A DNA stretch of 64,000 nucleotides from Mycobacterium asiaticum (GTDB taxonomy: Bacteria > Actinomycetota > Actinomycetes > Mycobacteriales > Mycobacteriaceae). Each line of letters opens with the position of its first letter. The stretch's first letter is position 1. The translations under genes and the position numbers were made by a program. Below are positions 8,445 through 17,434 of the stretch, in pieces. The DNA is taken from assembly GCF_001673635.1 (NCBI RefSeq), contig NZ_LZMH01000043.1:1-64000 (forward strand). Direction: 5' to 3'. A model generated the notes under the pieces. It was not told where the DNA came from and did no database searches. It was given only the letters and a program-made list of their open reading frames with translations.

Positions 8445-9551
8445 ATGGCCAACCCGGCAAGTCACCGCGTAGTGGTTTGGGCGACGGGAGGCATCGGGTC
8501 GATAGCCATTCGCGCGATCCAACGGCGCCCAAATCTGGATCTTGTTGGGGTATGGGTGCATTCCGCGGACAAGGACGGCCGGGACGCCGGGGAATTGGCC
8601 GGTGGCGATCCGATCGGCGTTGCCGCCACCACCGACGCCGATGCCCTCATCGCGCTGAAACCCGACTGCGTCATCTATGCCGCCAGCGGCCCCGAACGCG
8701 ACGCCCTGGCGATCCCGGACTACGCGAAGTTGCTGGAAGCCGGAATCAACGTCGTCACCACGAGCACCACCCGGCTGGTGAACCCGCACGCCTACACACC
8801 CACCGAATGGCGCGACCAGCTGGTCGCCGCCGCAAAGCAGGGCCAGGTGTCATTATACGCCTCGGGTATCGAGCCCGGCTTCGCCGCCGATTACCTGCCC
8901 CTGGTGCTGTGCACGCAATCCTCGGCCATCGAGAAGATCCATTCCTACGAGATCGGTCTCTACGACGACTACGGCGTGCCCGACATCATGAGCGACGCAT
9001 TGGGTTTCGGTCGCCCGCTGGACTATCAGCCATGGATCAGCTTCCCGGGCGCGATCGCCGGTGAGTGGCAGGGCCAGATCCGGCTGATCGGCGATGCGCT
9101 CGGCGTGGAGGTTCAGGAGATTCGCGAGACCTTCGATCGCGCCGTCACCAACCGGACATTGGAAGTGGCGATGGGCACTGTCGAAGCCGGTACGTGCGGC
9201 GCGCTGCGGATGCGGGCCATCGGCGTGGTTGACGGTCGGGAGGCCATCGTCATCGAGCACGTCACCCGCCTGGCGCATGACGTCGCGCCGGACTGGCCGA
9301 CCGGGATCGGCGACCTCTCCTACCGCGTGGTGATCAGCGGCGACCCCGACATCGACTGCAGCCTGGCCGCCACGCTGCGTGATCCCGCCCGAGCGGGAAT
9401 CGCGAACATGACCTCCGGAGCCGGCGCCATGGTGGCCACCGCCATGCGCGTCGTCAACGCCGTCCCGTATGTCGTTGCCGCACAACCCGGTCTGCTGAGT
9501 TCGGTGGACCTGCCGCTGACCATCCCGACACACGCCTTCATCACGTCCTGA
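8445..9551 (+). CDS. DapB-like NAD(P)-binding dehydrogenase, paralogue 2
   Basis: The protein has 368 residues, with an ATG start behind AAGGGGG. It has the same architecture as the divergent gene at 7231-8292: VVVWATGGIGSIAI at the N-terminus, GVWVHSADKDGRDAGELAGG, and KPDCVIYAASGPERD. Near the end is AMRVVNAVPYVV, also present in its sister. It carries about 15 extra residues near the C-terminus (DPARAGIANMTSGAG). The family reduces or oxidises small amino or keto acids in characterised relatives, but no substrate can be assigned here. A PLP-dependent lyase gene follows after 33 bp, so the two may act together on an amino-acid-like compound. Confidence 0.8.
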   Translation: MANPASHRVVVWATGGIGSIAIRAIQRRPNLDLVGVWVHSADKDGRDAGELAGGDPIGVAATTDADALIALKPDCVIYAASGPERDALAIPDYAKLLEAGINVVTTSTTRLVNPHAYTPTEWRDQLVAAAKQGQVSLYASGIEPGFAADYLPLVLCTQSSAIEKIHSYEIGLYDDYGVPDIMSDALGFGRPLDYQPWISFPGAIAGEWQGQIRLIGDALGVEVQEIRETFDRAVTNRTLEVAMGTVEAGTCGALRMRAIGVVDGREAIVIEHVTRLAHDVAPDWPTGIGDLSYRVVISGDPDIDCSLAATLRDPARAGIANMTSGAGAMVATAMRVVNAVPYVVAAQPGLLSSVDLPLTIPTHAFITS

Positions 9552-9584
9552 GCTCCTAACTGCGCCATCTTCTAATCTCGAGCA

Positions 9585-10811
9585 GTGGTCGATAACCCGC
9601 TAGAGGAGTTGACGCTTGATCAATTGCGCCACCGCACCAGCATGAAGTGGCGCGCCCACCCCGCCGATGTCCTGCCGTTGTGGGTCGCCGAGATGGACGT
9701 CAACCTGGCTCCCAGCGTGGCGGAAGCCATTCACCGGGCCGTCGACGCCGGCGACACCGGCTACCCGCACGGCAAGGGCTATGCCAAAGCGATAAGTGAA
9801 TTCGCCGCCGGGCGCTGGCAGTGGGATGGGCTGTCGGTCGGACGCACCCGGGTGGTGCCCGACGTCATGCTGGGCATCGTCGAGATGTTGCGTCTGGTCA
9901 CCGACCGCGGAGACACGGTCATCGTCAATTCGCCTGTGTACGCGCCGTTTTATGCGTTCGTCTCGCACGACGGCCGCACCGTGCTGGAAGCCCCGCTTAA
10001 TGCCGGGGGGCGCATCGACCTCGACGTGCTGGCCGAAGCGTTCGCGCGTTCGCGCAAGACTGCGGGCGCTGCCGGCAAAGTCGCCTACCTGTTGTGCAAC
10101 CCGCACAACCCGACCGGCGTCGTGCACACCGCCGACGAATTGCGTACGGTCGCCGACCTGGCCCGCCGGTTCGATGTCCGGGTGGTCTCCGACGAGATCC
10201 ACGCTCCGCTGGTGCTGTCGGGAGCACGCTTCACGCCCTATCTGAGCGTCCCGGGTGCCGAGAATGCGCTGGCGCTGACATCGGCGTCCAAGGCGTGGAA
10301 TCTCGCGGGTATCAAGGCGGCGCTGGCCATCGCCGGCCCCGAGGCAGGTGCGGAACTGCGCCGGATGCCCGAAGAGGTGGGCCACGGCGCCAGCCACTTG
10401 GGCCTCATCGCGCACACCGCGGCGTTCAGCAAGGGGGTCGACTGGCTCGATGCGCTGCTGGGAGGCCTGGATGCCAACCGCGCGCTGCTCAACGACTTGG
10501 TCGCCGAGCACCTTCCCGGCGTGCGGTTGTTGGAACCCCAGGGCACCTACCTGGCCTGGCTGGACTGCCGCGCGCTCGGCATCGACGATGACCACACCGA
10601 GGGCCTGAAAGTGGTGGCCGATCTGTCCGGTCCCGCCCGCTGGTTTCGCGATCACGCCCGCGTCGCGCTCAGCTCCGGGCACGTGTTCGGCAGCGGCGGC
10701 GCGGGTCACGTCCGGATGAACTTTGCGACCTCGCAGGCGATCCTGACCGAGGCCGTAGCCCGGATGGGCCGGGCGCTACGCGATCGAACCGACCGCCGCC
10801 CTTTTACGTAA
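9585..10811 (+). CDS. MalY/PatB-type PLP-dependent aminotransferase or C-S lyase
   Basis: The protein has 408 residues from a GTG start. It is a fold-type I PLP enzyme. WVAEMDV near residue 32 is typical of the MalY/PatB subgroup, CNPHNPTG gives the substrate and PLP-binding Asn, VSDEIHAPL gives the Asp, and [10 protein letters not shown] contains the Schiff-base Lys236. MalY/PatB members cleave cystathionine and other C-S bonds to pyruvate and ammonia. M. tuberculosis Rv2294 is, from memory, of this type. It lies between a DapB-like gene (33 bp) and a DUF417 membrane gene (9 bp), probably in one operon. Confidence 0.88.
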   Translation: MVDNPLEELTLDQLRHRTSMKWRAHPADVLPLWVAEMDVNLAPSVAEAIHRAVDAGDTGYPHGKGYAKAISEFAAGRWQWDGLSVGRTRVVPDVMLGIVEMLRLVTDRGDTVIVNSPVYAPFYAFVSHDGRTVLEAPLNAGGRIDLDVLAEAFARSRKTAGAAGKVAYLLCNPHNPTGVVHTADELRTVADLARRFDVRVVSDEIHAPLVLSGARFTPYLSVPGAENALALTSASKAWNLAGIKAALAIAGPEAGAELRRMPEEVGHGASHLGLIAHTAAFSKGVDWLDALLGGLDANRALLNDLVAEHLPGVRLLEPQGTYLAWLDCRALGIDDDHTEGLKVVADLSGPARWFRDHARVALSSGHVFGSGGAGHVRMNFATSQAILTEAVARMGRALRDRTDRRPFT

Positions 10812-10820
10812 TACATTGCT

Positions 10821-11297
10821 GTGACTCCAATCGCTGACAAAATCACAAGCCTCGGCCAGCTCGTCGCCCGCTACGGACTGGTCTTGGTGCTGGCCTGGAT
10901 CGGGTTCGGCAAGTACGTCAAGATGGAATCGAAAGTGCTCATCGAACACAGCCCGTTGATGAGCTGGATCTACGACTTCCTCAGTGTCACGGCTGTCGCG
11001 CGAGCGTTGGGAACGATGGAAATCGTTGCGGCACTGCTGATCGCGACGTTCCCGGTATGGCCCAGGGTGTCCGTGCTCGGTAGTGCGCTGGCTATCGTGC
11101 TCTTTCTGGGGACGGTGAGTTTCCTGTTCACCACACCCGGGCTGTTTGCAACCCATGCCGCGGGAATACCCGTCCTGACCGCCCTACCGGGCCAGTTCCT
11201 GCTCAAAGACCTGGTGTTGCTGGGCGTGGCAATCTGGACGCTTGGGGATGCGCTGCGAGCGGCCCAGCCGGCTGAGCTGGTTAAGCCGACCGTTTAG
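10821..11297 (+). CDS. DUF417 (YkgB/RclC-like) inner-membrane protein
   Basis: The protein has 158 residues with four predicted membrane helices (about residues 15-30, 55-80, 88-105 and 128-148). The segment WIGFGKYVKMESKVLIEHSP followed by MSWIY is characteristic of DUF417, the family that includes E. coli RclC, induced by reactive chlorine. The GTG start comes 9 bp after the lyase gene. Its 3' end overlaps the convergent PadR gene by 17 bp. Its biochemical role is unknown; a redox-stress link is an inference from the family. Confidence 0.8.
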   Translation: MTPIADKITSLGQLVARYGLVLVLAWIGFGKYVKMESKVLIEHSPLMSWIYDFLSVTAVARALGTMEIVAALLIATFPVWPRVSVLGSALAIVLFLGTVSFLFTTPGLFATHAAGIPVLTALPGQFLLKDLVLLGVAIWTLGDALRAAQPAELVKPTV

Positions 11298-11847
11298 CGC
11301 TGCGCTCCCGCAGGCCGTCGAGCACCCACTTCGCCCATTCGATCTCATGCTGGGTCCAGCGCAGACCCTGTTCCAGGGCAGCCCGGGCGAAGAACGCGTC
11401 GTCGTCCATCGTCCAGTCATAGGCATCGAGCATCTCGGCGTAGCGGGCGTGTTCTTCTTCGGCCAGGGCCAACAACGACTCCAGATACTCCCGCGCCTGG
11501 GGGGGCTCGAGTTGACCGAGTAGAAAGACCCGCAGGATCGCGGCGTTGCGGATGGGCGGATCCTCCTGCGGCGACATCATCCAGCGATACAACTCGGCGC
11601 GGCCGGCGTCGGTGATCTCGTATTCCTTACGCCCGCGCGGACCCACGTCGGAGACCTTGATCAGCCCGGCGCCAGCGAGCTTGTTGAGCTCGCCGTAGAG
11701 CTGGCTCTGAGTGGCCGGCCACATGTTGTCCATCGACTCTTTGAACCGTTTCAGCAGGTCATAACCGCTGCCGGGCTCTTGGGACAACAATCCCAGCGCC
11801 GCGTGTCGTAAACTCACCGGACCATCATAACCTTCCACAATTGACAT
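11281..11847 (-). CDS. PadR-family transcriptional regulator
   Basis: The protein has 188 residues. The N-terminal winged helix-turn-helix includes LRHAALGLLSQEPGSGYDLL, TQSQLYGELNKL and the wing GRKEYEITDAG. The acidic C-terminal helices are the usual dimerisation part. The true start may be the ATG used here or the GTG at 11817 (VSLRHAA), which is closer to family length. It faces away from the membrane protein gene at 11912, a typical PadR target arrangement. The palindrome TGACATGTCA overlaps the start codon. Confidence 0.9.
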   Translation of the reverse strand: MSIVEGYDGPVSLRHAALGLLSQEPGSGYDLLKRFKESMDNMWPATQSQLYGELNKLAGAGLIKVSDVGPRGRKEYEITDAGRAELYRWMMSPQEDPPIRNAAILRVFLLGQLEPPQAREYLESLLALAEEEHARYAEMLDAYDWTMDDDAFFARAALEQGLRWTQHEIEWAKWVLDGLRERSAKRSA

Positions 11848-11887
11848 GTCACTGGCACGTATGTCAGTATCGACCTGTCACAATTGG
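11835..11887. promoter_or_regulatory. Candidate PadR operator between divergent genes
   Basis: The octamer cacaattg occurs twice in direct orientation (about 11836-11843 and 11879-11886). The perfect palindrome tgacatgtca is at 11842-11851 and atgtcag/ctgtca elements lie between. ATGT/ACAT dyads are what PadR repressors bind, so autoregulation plus control of the divergent membrane gene is likely but inferred. Confidence 0.45.
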
Positions 11888-11911
11888 AATGTTAGGAAAT
11901 CGGAGCCTGTT

Positions 11912-12748
11912 ATGACCCAGCCGACCCCCCGCGACACGCAGCCCTCGATGGAGCAGCCCAAGGCACGCCGTGGTGTCGGCGAGATACTTGACGGGTTCTT
12001 GAAGTCGCCGTTCTCCGGGATCGCGCCGTGGGCGCTGTTGTCAATCCTGTCGGCGCCGGGCCGATTCGAGATCGCGGTGGCCTCCGCGCTGGCCTTCTCG
12101 GTGTTGATCCTGCTCGTCGGGCTGGCGCGCGGCATCAAGATTCACCTGCTGGAAGTGTTCGGCGCCGTCTTCTTCGCTGCGCTGGCCATCGTCGGCCTGG
12201 TCGCCACCGACAGCGCCCTGCGGTTCCTGGAAGTGTGGGCCGGTGAGTTGACCAATATCTCCCTCGCCCTGTTCGCGTGGTTCACACTGCTGATCCGCCG
12301 GCCGTTCACCATGGCGTACGCGAAGGACACGACACCGCAGGAGTATTGGGACAGCCCGCTGTTCAAGCGGATCAACAACGTGATCACCGCGGTGTGGGCG
12401 AGTGCCTTCACGTTCGCGGCGGCGGCCGGTTTCTTCGGCGACGCGGTTCTGCAGGACGCCGGCAACTTCTGGACGGGCTGGATCCTGCAGCTGGCAGCGA
12501 TCTTCTTCGCGATCGCCTTCACCGAGTTCTACCCCGACTACGCCTCAGCCATGTTCGACCTGGACAACGGCGAGCCGGCGGAGGTCCCCTCGATGCTGCA
12601 GATGGTCGAATGGTTGCCGACGTTCATCGTCGTCACCGGCGTGGTGGGACTGGTCACCGACTCGGTGGACTTCCTGCTGGGTATCGGCTTGATCATCGGC
12701 GGCAGCGTGGCCTCGGGTGTCCTTACCAAGTTCAGCGGGGCAAGGTAA
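11912..12748 (+). CDS. Multi-spanning membrane protein, function unknown
   Basis: The protein has 278 residues; ATG at 11912 behind CGGAG is preferred over the in-frame start at 11846, which would run through the promoter region. A 35-residue hydrophilic head (MTQPTPRD...ARRGVGE) is followed by about seven hydrophobic segments, the first near residue 40 and the last ending near 268 (DFLLGIGLIIGGSVASG). No signature motif of a known transporter was recognised. It is divergent from the PadR gene, so it is probably that regulator's target; PadR targets are often efflux or stress membrane proteins. Confidence 0.8.
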   Translation: MTQPTPRDTQPSMEQPKARRGVGEILDGFLKSPFSGIAPWALLSILSAPGRFEIAVASALAFSVLILLVGLARGIKIHLLEVFGAVFFAALAIVGLVATDSALRFLEVWAGELTNISLALFAWFTLLIRRPFTMAYAKDTTPQEYWDSPLFKRINNVITAVWASAFTFAAAAGFFGDAVLQDAGNFWTGWILQLAAIFFAIAFTEFYPDYASAMFDLDNGEPAEVPSMLQMVEWLPTFIVVTGVVGLVTDSVDFLLGIGLIIGGSVASGVLTKFSGAR

Positions 12749-12773
12749 GCCCGTCCCGGGGACATATGGACTG

Positions 12774-12868
12774 TTGCCCGCCTCTGAGCGACACCTGTCT
12801 GGTGTAATGCGCAATCCCGTCCGGGACTTGCGAATTCAACCAGACAGTTGTCGCTCGGAGGCGGGCAA
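12774..12868. repeat. 95-bp hairpin, AGCGACAA family, copy 2
   Basis: The arms 12774-12803 and 12839-12868 are reverse complements over 30 bp with only two mismatches. Each starts TTGCCCGCCT and contains AGCGACA. The 35-bp loop holds a second hairpin (cgcaatcccg against cgggacttgcg, one bulge). The element lies between two convergent genes. A palindromic catatg just upstream (12763) is also found beside copy 3 at 32741. It looks like a small non-autonomous repeat and may also act as a terminator. Confidence 0.85.
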
Positions 12869-12902
12869 AGCCGTATCTGCGGCCGGGCCGGCGCAGGTCC
12901 GC

Positions 12903-13637
12903 TCAGGAACGGCCGGTAACCGCCAGCACGGCGTCGGCGAATTCGGGACGGCACACCACCAGATCCGGCAGCTTGGGATCGGGTTGGTTGTAGGCCAACG
13001 CGGATCCGTCGATGCGGGAGGTGTGCAGGCCGGCGGCCCGGGCGACGGCCACCGGTGCGGCCGAATCCCACTCGAACTGCCCACCGGCGTGGACGTACAC
13101 ATCGGAGAGCCCCTGCACGATCGAGGCCACTTTCGCTCCGGCAGAACCCATTTCGACCAGAATCCCATCCAGCTCGTCCCGCACGGCCAGCGCGATAGCG
13201 GGTGGACGGGTACGCGACACCACGATCCGCGGCTTGTCCGGGGTGGCCGGCGGCGGCGCGACCGTCGGGGTCGCCAAAGTGATCCCTTGGGCGGGCAGGG
13301 CGACCGCGCCGGCGAGGAGTTCGCCGGCCTGCCACAGTGCGACATGCACCGCCCAGTCGTCGCGCTCGAGTTCGGAGAACTCGCGCGTGCCGTCCAGCGG
13401 GTCGACAATCCAGACCCGCTCCGAGCGCAATCGCACCGGGTCGTCGGCACCTTCCTCGGACAGCACCGCATCGTCGGGCCGCTCGGCGCCCAGCGCTTCC
13501 ATCAGAAAGTCGTGAGAGCGCTTGTCCCCCGCAGCTTTCCGCTCGCTTGCGTCGGCCTCGGCGAATTCGGCCCGGACGCCGAGCAGCAACCGGCCCGCCT
13601 CGGTCGCCAGTCGCGCGGCCAGCTCATGGTCAGTCAT
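12903..13637 (-). CDS. cysQ: 3'(2'),5'-bisphosphate nucleotidase / inositol-monophosphatase family, CysQ-like
   Basis: The protein has 244 residues. The ATG at 13637 is preferred over an in-frame TTG four codons upstream. It carries the Li-sensitive phosphatase motifs: SEEGADD (metal-binding Glu), WIVDPLDGTREF near residue 80, and the C-terminal EWDSAAPVAVARAAG. CysQ removes the 3'-phosphate of PAP/PAPS and regulates sulfur assimilation; the M. tuberculosis homologue is Rv2131c, and relatives also accept inositol and fructose phosphates. It follows an HsaA-like gene by 17 bp on the same strand, without an obvious pathway link. Confidence 0.87.
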   Translation of the reverse strand: MTDHELAARLATEAGRLLLGVRAEFAEADASERKAAGDKRSHDFLMEALGAERPDDAVLSEEGADDPVRLRSERVWIVDPLDGTREFSELERDDWAVHVALWQAGELLAGAVALPAQGITLATPTVAPPPATPDKPRIVVSRTRPPAIALAVRDELDGILVEMGSAGAKVASIVQGLSDVYVHAGGQFEWDSAAPVAVARAAGLHTSRIDGSALAYNQPDPKLPDLVVCRPEFADAVLAVTGRS

Positions 13638-13654
13638 GGCAACAGTCAAACAGA

Positions 13655-14833
13655 TCAGAGTCCGAACTGATCGTCGATGATGCCCAACCAGATCTGCGCG
13701 CAGTCCATCGCGACCTTCTCGCTGATGAACGCGTGCTGGGTGCCGGTATAGAGGTCACGGAAGGCGCGTTCGAGCCGGCTGCCCTCCCGGATCGAGCTGG
13801 TGCCGGCCACCAGGTGAGCCCACTCGGCACACTCGCGCGCGGTATCGGTGGCGTAGACGGCGGCCGCCCGCATGTCCGCGCGCAGGGTCGGGTTCAGGTC
13901 CTCCCCCGCGGCAACCGCGGTCTCCGCGGTGCTGAACGCGTCGAGCACCAGCAGCCGGGCAGCGCGCCACGCCGCGACGTGGTGTGCCAAGCCTTTCTGG
14001 AAGGTGGGCCGGCTGGCCAGCGACGCCATGTCGCTCATCCGGAATTTCGTCGCCGCCAGCTCGGTGACGTCGTCGAGCATGCTCTTGGCCACCCCGAGCG
14101 CCCACGACGCGTGCCCGGCGGCGGTCACCGGCATCAGCCCCATCCGCGCAGCTGGCGACGTCCCGCGGTACGGGCGGCGGTCGAACAGCCCGAACGTCCT
14201 GGCCGCGGGCACGAACACGTCTTCGGCGGTGTAATCGTAGGAACCGGTGCCCTTGAGACCCTGCACATGCCAGCCGTCATTGAATTGGATCTCGTCGCGC
14301 GCAATCACCGCCACCCGCATCTCGGGAATGCCCTCGCTAACCCAGCGCATTTCGCCGTCGTCCATCGGGAAGAACCCCGCCGCGACGTACTGGGAATGAC
14401 CGACACCCGAGCCGAAACTCCACGAACCACTCACCCGATAGCCGCCGTCGACGACCGCACCCTGTCCGTTGGGAAAGAACTGCCCGCCCATCGTGACGTG
14501 ATTGTCGTGGGCCGTGAACACTTCGGCGAAACCCTCGTCGGGAAGGTAGGTGGCCGCGGCGAACCGGGACGGCAGGTTGGCTATCCCGATCCACCCGAAA
14601 GAGCCGTCCTGCCACGCCATTTCGATCCATGTCTCGATGGTCTCGGCCAACGACGGCTCGATACCGCCCGCCTCGGCGGGGCTCAGTGCCGTCATCAGCC
14701 CGCTGCCCCACATCTCGTCGACAATGGCGTCGGTCATGGTGCGTTTCCGCTCGGATTCGGCCGCTTCGGCGCGCACCAAATCACGCATCCCGCGAGCCAG
14801 CGAAACGAGCTGGTCATCTCTCACCGACGTCAC
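13655..14833 (-). CDS. Acyl-CoA-dehydrogenase-fold flavoprotein, HsaA-like
   Basis: The protein has 392 residues from a GTG start. It resembles the two-component flavin-dependent monooxygenases such as HsaA more than true acyl-CoA dehydrogenases. Shared features are the DGSFGWIGIAN segment near residue 74, a central beta-domain VSGSWSFGSG...W.V.GLKGTGSYD, and the C-terminal helical domain without the acyl-CoA catalytic Glu motif. HsaA-type enzymes hydroxylate phenolic rings using FMNH2 from a partner reductase; no reductase gene is adjacent. A closer HsaA match lies at 30587-31771. It probably shares a transcript with cysQ. Confidence 0.8.
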   Translation of the reverse strand: MTSVRDDQLVSLARGMRDLVRAEAAESERKRTMTDAIVDEMWGSGLMTALSPAEAGGIEPSLAETIETWIEMAWQDGSFGWIGIANLPSRFAAATYLPDEGFAEVFTAHDNHVTMGGQFFPNGQGAVVDGGYRVSGSWSFGSGVGHSQYVAAGFFPMDDGEMRWVSEGIPEMRVAVIARDEIQFNDGWHVQGLKGTGSYDYTAEDVFVPAARTFGLFDRRPYRGTSPAARMGLMPVTAAGHASWALGVAKSMLDDVTELAATKFRMSDMASLASRPTFQKGLAHHVAAWRAARLLVLDAFSTAETAVAAGEDLNPTLRADMRAAAVYATDTARECAEWAHLVAGTSSIREGSRLERAFRDLYTGTQHAFISEKVAMDCAQIWLGIIDDQFGL

Positions 14834-14960
14834 CTGATTCCTATCGCCGCTTCACCGCCGATCGATGGTGAACAGTACGCCGCAGGTTTCGCTGTCCGGA
14901 CATTCGGCTACCCCAACGGGCAGAAATCGCGCGCGATCCCGCATGACCTGAATACGACAC

Positions 14961-16181
14961 ATGGAAACTCAGCCCGGAAGCCCCACAGGTCGCCAGCCCC
15001 AGCCCACGGGTGCGGCGGTGTTGGAGCCACCGCCGGGACTGCTCGCAGGCCGATATGAACTGGGGCCGGTGCTCGGCCGCGGTGGCATGGCCGAAGTGCG
15101 CGAAGGGTGGGACTCGAAGCTGGGCCGCCGGGTGGCGATCAAACTGCTCAGTCCGATCGGCGAGTCCCGGCCGGAAAGCCGGCTGCGGTTCGAGACCGAG
15201 GCCCGCGCCGCCGCCGCGTTGAGCAGTCAGCACATCGTGGTGGTCCACGACGTCGGCGAGCACCATGGGATGCCGTTCATCGTGATGGAACGATTGCCCG
15301 GGGTGTCGCTGGCCGACCACATCGCGCGCGGGCCGCTCCCCCAGCCCTTCGTCCAGTCCGTCCTCGAAGACGTTCTCGACGCGCTTGCCGTCGCGCACGA
15401 CGCAGGCATAGTGCACCGCGACGTCAAGCCCGGCAATATCTTGTTCACCGCGACGGGCGAAGCCAAGCTGGCCGATTTCGGAATCGCCAAGACCAGCGGC
15501 GGCGTCCAGACCATGACTGGTCAAATCGTCGGCAGCATGGCCTATGTGAGCCCGGACCGGTTGACCGGCAAACCGGCCACCCCGTCCGACGACCTGTATG
15601 CCCTGGGAGTTGTAGGGTACGAGGCCCTGGCGGGGCGCCGCCCGTTCCCGCAGAACGACTTCGGTTCGTTGGCGCACGCGATCCTGCGCCAGTCGCCGGC
15701 ACCGCTGACCGCCGTGCGACCGGATGTCCGGCCCAATATTGCCGCGGTGATCGAACGGGCTATGGCGCGCCAGCCCAGCCAGAAGTTCGGTCAGGCCGCA
15801 GAGATGCGCGCCGCGCTTGGCAGCGCGGACCTGGCAACCTCGCCGATTCGGCCGGCAACGCGGGTGATGACGGCTCCGTTGCCCGCGTTGGGCAGCAGCA
15901 CCTTCATCGGCGCACCACCGCAGGCGCCTCCCTCGCGGCGCGGCTTGTGGGCGGCGGCATTGTTGGCCACCTTCGTGCTCGCGGTCCTGTTGATCGTGAT
16001 CAGCCCGTCGTTGTCGACGCCCTCGCCGTCACCGGCGGGCACCACCGCACCAATGCCACCGCCGACCACAACCGTCGCACCCGCCACAACAGTCGCCAGC
16101 ACGCCGGAACCCGCGCCGCCGCCGCCCCCCGGGCCGCCGGGCAAGCACGGTAAGAAACCCAAAGGCGGAAAAGGCGATTGA
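14961..16181 (+). CDS. Membrane-anchored Ser/Thr protein kinase (Pkn type)
   Basis: The protein has 406 residues. The kinase domain spans about residues 30-285: glycine loop LGRGGMAEVREG, VAIK with Lys61, catalytic loop VHRDVKPGN with Asp154, ADFGIAK, and activation loop MTGQIVGSMAYVSP. A low-complexity linker leads to one membrane helix near residues 331-352. After it comes a short, Thr/Pro-rich outer tail ending in basic KHGKKPKGGKGD, so there is no folded sensor domain. It resembles mycobacterial Pkn kinases but cannot be assigned to a named orthologue. It is convergent with the SDR at 16182, with no gap. Confidence 0.92.
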   Translation: METQPGSPTGRQPQPTGAAVLEPPPGLLAGRYELGPVLGRGGMAEVREGWDSKLGRRVAIKLLSPIGESRPESRLRFETEARAAAALSSQHIVVVHDVGEHHGMPFIVMERLPGVSLADHIARGPLPQPFVQSVLEDVLDALAVAHDAGIVHRDVKPGNILFTATGEAKLADFGIAKTSGGVQTMTGQIVGSMAYVSPDRLTGKPATPSDDLYALGVVGYEALAGRRPFPQNDFGSLAHAILRQSPAPLTAVRPDVRPNIAAVIERAMARQPSQKFGQAAEMRAALGSADLATSPIRPATRVMTAPLPALGSSTFIGAPPQAPPSRRGLWAAALLATFVLAVLLIVISPSLSTPSPSPAGTTAPMPPPTTTVAPATTVASTPEPAPPPPPGPPGKHGKKPKGGKGD

Positions 16182-16961
16182 TCAGCCGGGCAGCCCGAAC
16201 AGCTTGACCACCCCGTGGTCACGCCCGGCGGTGTAGCCGCCGTCGACGGCGATAGCCTGGCCCGTCACGAATGAGGCGTCCGGGGAAACCAGGAAAGCAG
16301 CCACGGCCGCGATCTCTTCCGGCCGGCCCAGCCGCTGCAAGGCGTGCTCGGTGGTGATCGAGTCCAGCGGCCCGTCCATGCCGGGCAGTTCGAACACGGA
16401 CTTGAGCATCTGCGTGTCGATGAACCCCGGGCAGATGGCGTTCGCCCGGATGCCGCTCGGACCGTAATCGAGCGCAATGTTCTTGGTAAGCAACACAACT
16501 CCGCCCTTCGCGGCGTTGTACGAACTGCCGCCCGCGGTTCCCTCCAGCCCTTCGACACTGGCCAGCGTGACGATCGAGCCCCGCTCACCGTCGACCCGCG
16601 GCTGTTCGATCATCTTCGTCAGCGCCGCCTTGGCGACCAGGAACGTCGCGGTCAGGTTCACCCCGATCACCCGGTCCCATTCGGCTTGCGGAAGCAGATG
16701 AACGGGCCCGCCGCCGGCCACCCCGGCGGAATGGACGACCCCGTCCAGGCGGTCGGGTACCGCGGCGAACACCGCCGCCACCGAGGCCTCGTCGGTGACG
16801 TCGGCCGTCACAAAGTGGAACCGCGAACCCAGGTCGGGTGGTGCGCTCAGGTCCGCGCCGACGACGGTGCCGCCGTCGTCCAACAGGCGCCGCGCGGTGG
16901 CCAGGCCGATGCCCGAGGCCGCACCGGTCACCACGAAGGTGCGTCCCTGAGCGCGCGTCAC
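16182..16961 (-). CDS. Short-chain dehydrogenase/reductase
   Basis: The protein has 259 residues with a GTG start. It is a classical [11 protein letters not shown] at residue 12, NLTATF (conserved Asn), Ser in TLASVEG, YNAAK with the catalytic Tyr and Lys, and C-terminal [16 protein letters not shown]. It would oxidise or reduce a hydroxy or keto group with NAD(P). Its start overlaps the stop of the SRPBCC gene by 4 bp (GTGA), so the two are translationally coupled. The upstream membrane protein gene may be in the same operon. Confidence 0.9.
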   Translation of the reverse strand: MTRAQGRTFVVTGAASGIGLATARRLLDDGGTVVGADLSAPPDLGSRFHFVTADVTDEASVAAVFAAVPDRLDGVVHSAGVAGGGPVHLLPQAEWDRVIGVNLTATFLVAKAALTKMIEQPRVDGERGSIVTLASVEGLEGTAGGSSYNAAKGGVVLLTKNIALDYGPSGIRANAICPGFIDTQMLKSVFELPGMDGPLDSITTEHALQRLGRPEEIAAVAAFLVSPDASFVTGQAIAVDGGYTAGRDHGVVKLFGLPG

Positions 16962-17398
16962 CCTCGGCTCTCCAGCGCTTTGGCGCAGGCCGTCAGGATC
17001 GCCTCGAAATTCGACCGCAACAGCGGGCGGCTGACCTTTTCCAGCAACTTGCCACCCGCATACAACGGGTGCGTGTAGTTGGTCAGCCAGTCGACGCGGG
17101 TGCCGCTCCCGGACGGGGTGAAGGTCAGCGTGCCACCGTCATGATTGAAGGCCGGAATTGAGCGAACGATGAGGTAGGAGTACTTGTTCGGGCGATCGTA
17201 GGCGGTGATGTCCTCGCGAAACCACATGCCGGTGCCCAGCACCACTCGGACGGCACCCGCCCCCGGAGCCGGTGAGTCCTTCGCCCAGCCCGACTTGATC
17301 ACCAACGGTGCGGCGGTCAGGCTCGCCGGATCCGCCAGCCAGTCGAAGACCTTCTCCACGGGCGCGGCGATCGTTCGTTCGATGTGGATCTGGACCAT
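16958..17398 (-). CDS. SRPBCC (START-like) family protein
   Basis: The protein has 146 residues with the typical opening of polyketide-cyclase/CoxG-like proteins: [19 protein letters not shown], then a central antiparallel beta region and a long C-terminal helix ([18 protein letters not shown]). The fold makes a hydrophobic pocket for lipids or ring compounds; enzymatic activity is not implied. Overlap with the downstream SDR suggests the pair handle one hydrophobic ligand. Confidence 0.82.
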   Translation of the reverse strand: MVQIHIERTIAAPVEKVFDWLADPASLTAAPLVIKSGWAKDSPAPGAGAVRVVLGTGMWFREDITAYDRPNKYSYLIVRSIPAFNHDGGTLTFTPSGSGTRVDWLTNYTHPLYAGGKLLEKVSRPLLRSNFEAILTACAKALESRG

Positions 17399-17434
17399 CG
17401 GATCTCCTGACTTCCGTGTGTGTCCCTGTGCATG

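Noticed and set aside
13337..15058. 573-codon plus-strand frame
   Set aside because: Antisense to cysQ and the HsaA-like gene and overlapping the kinase start; Arg/Pro-rich, no motifs.
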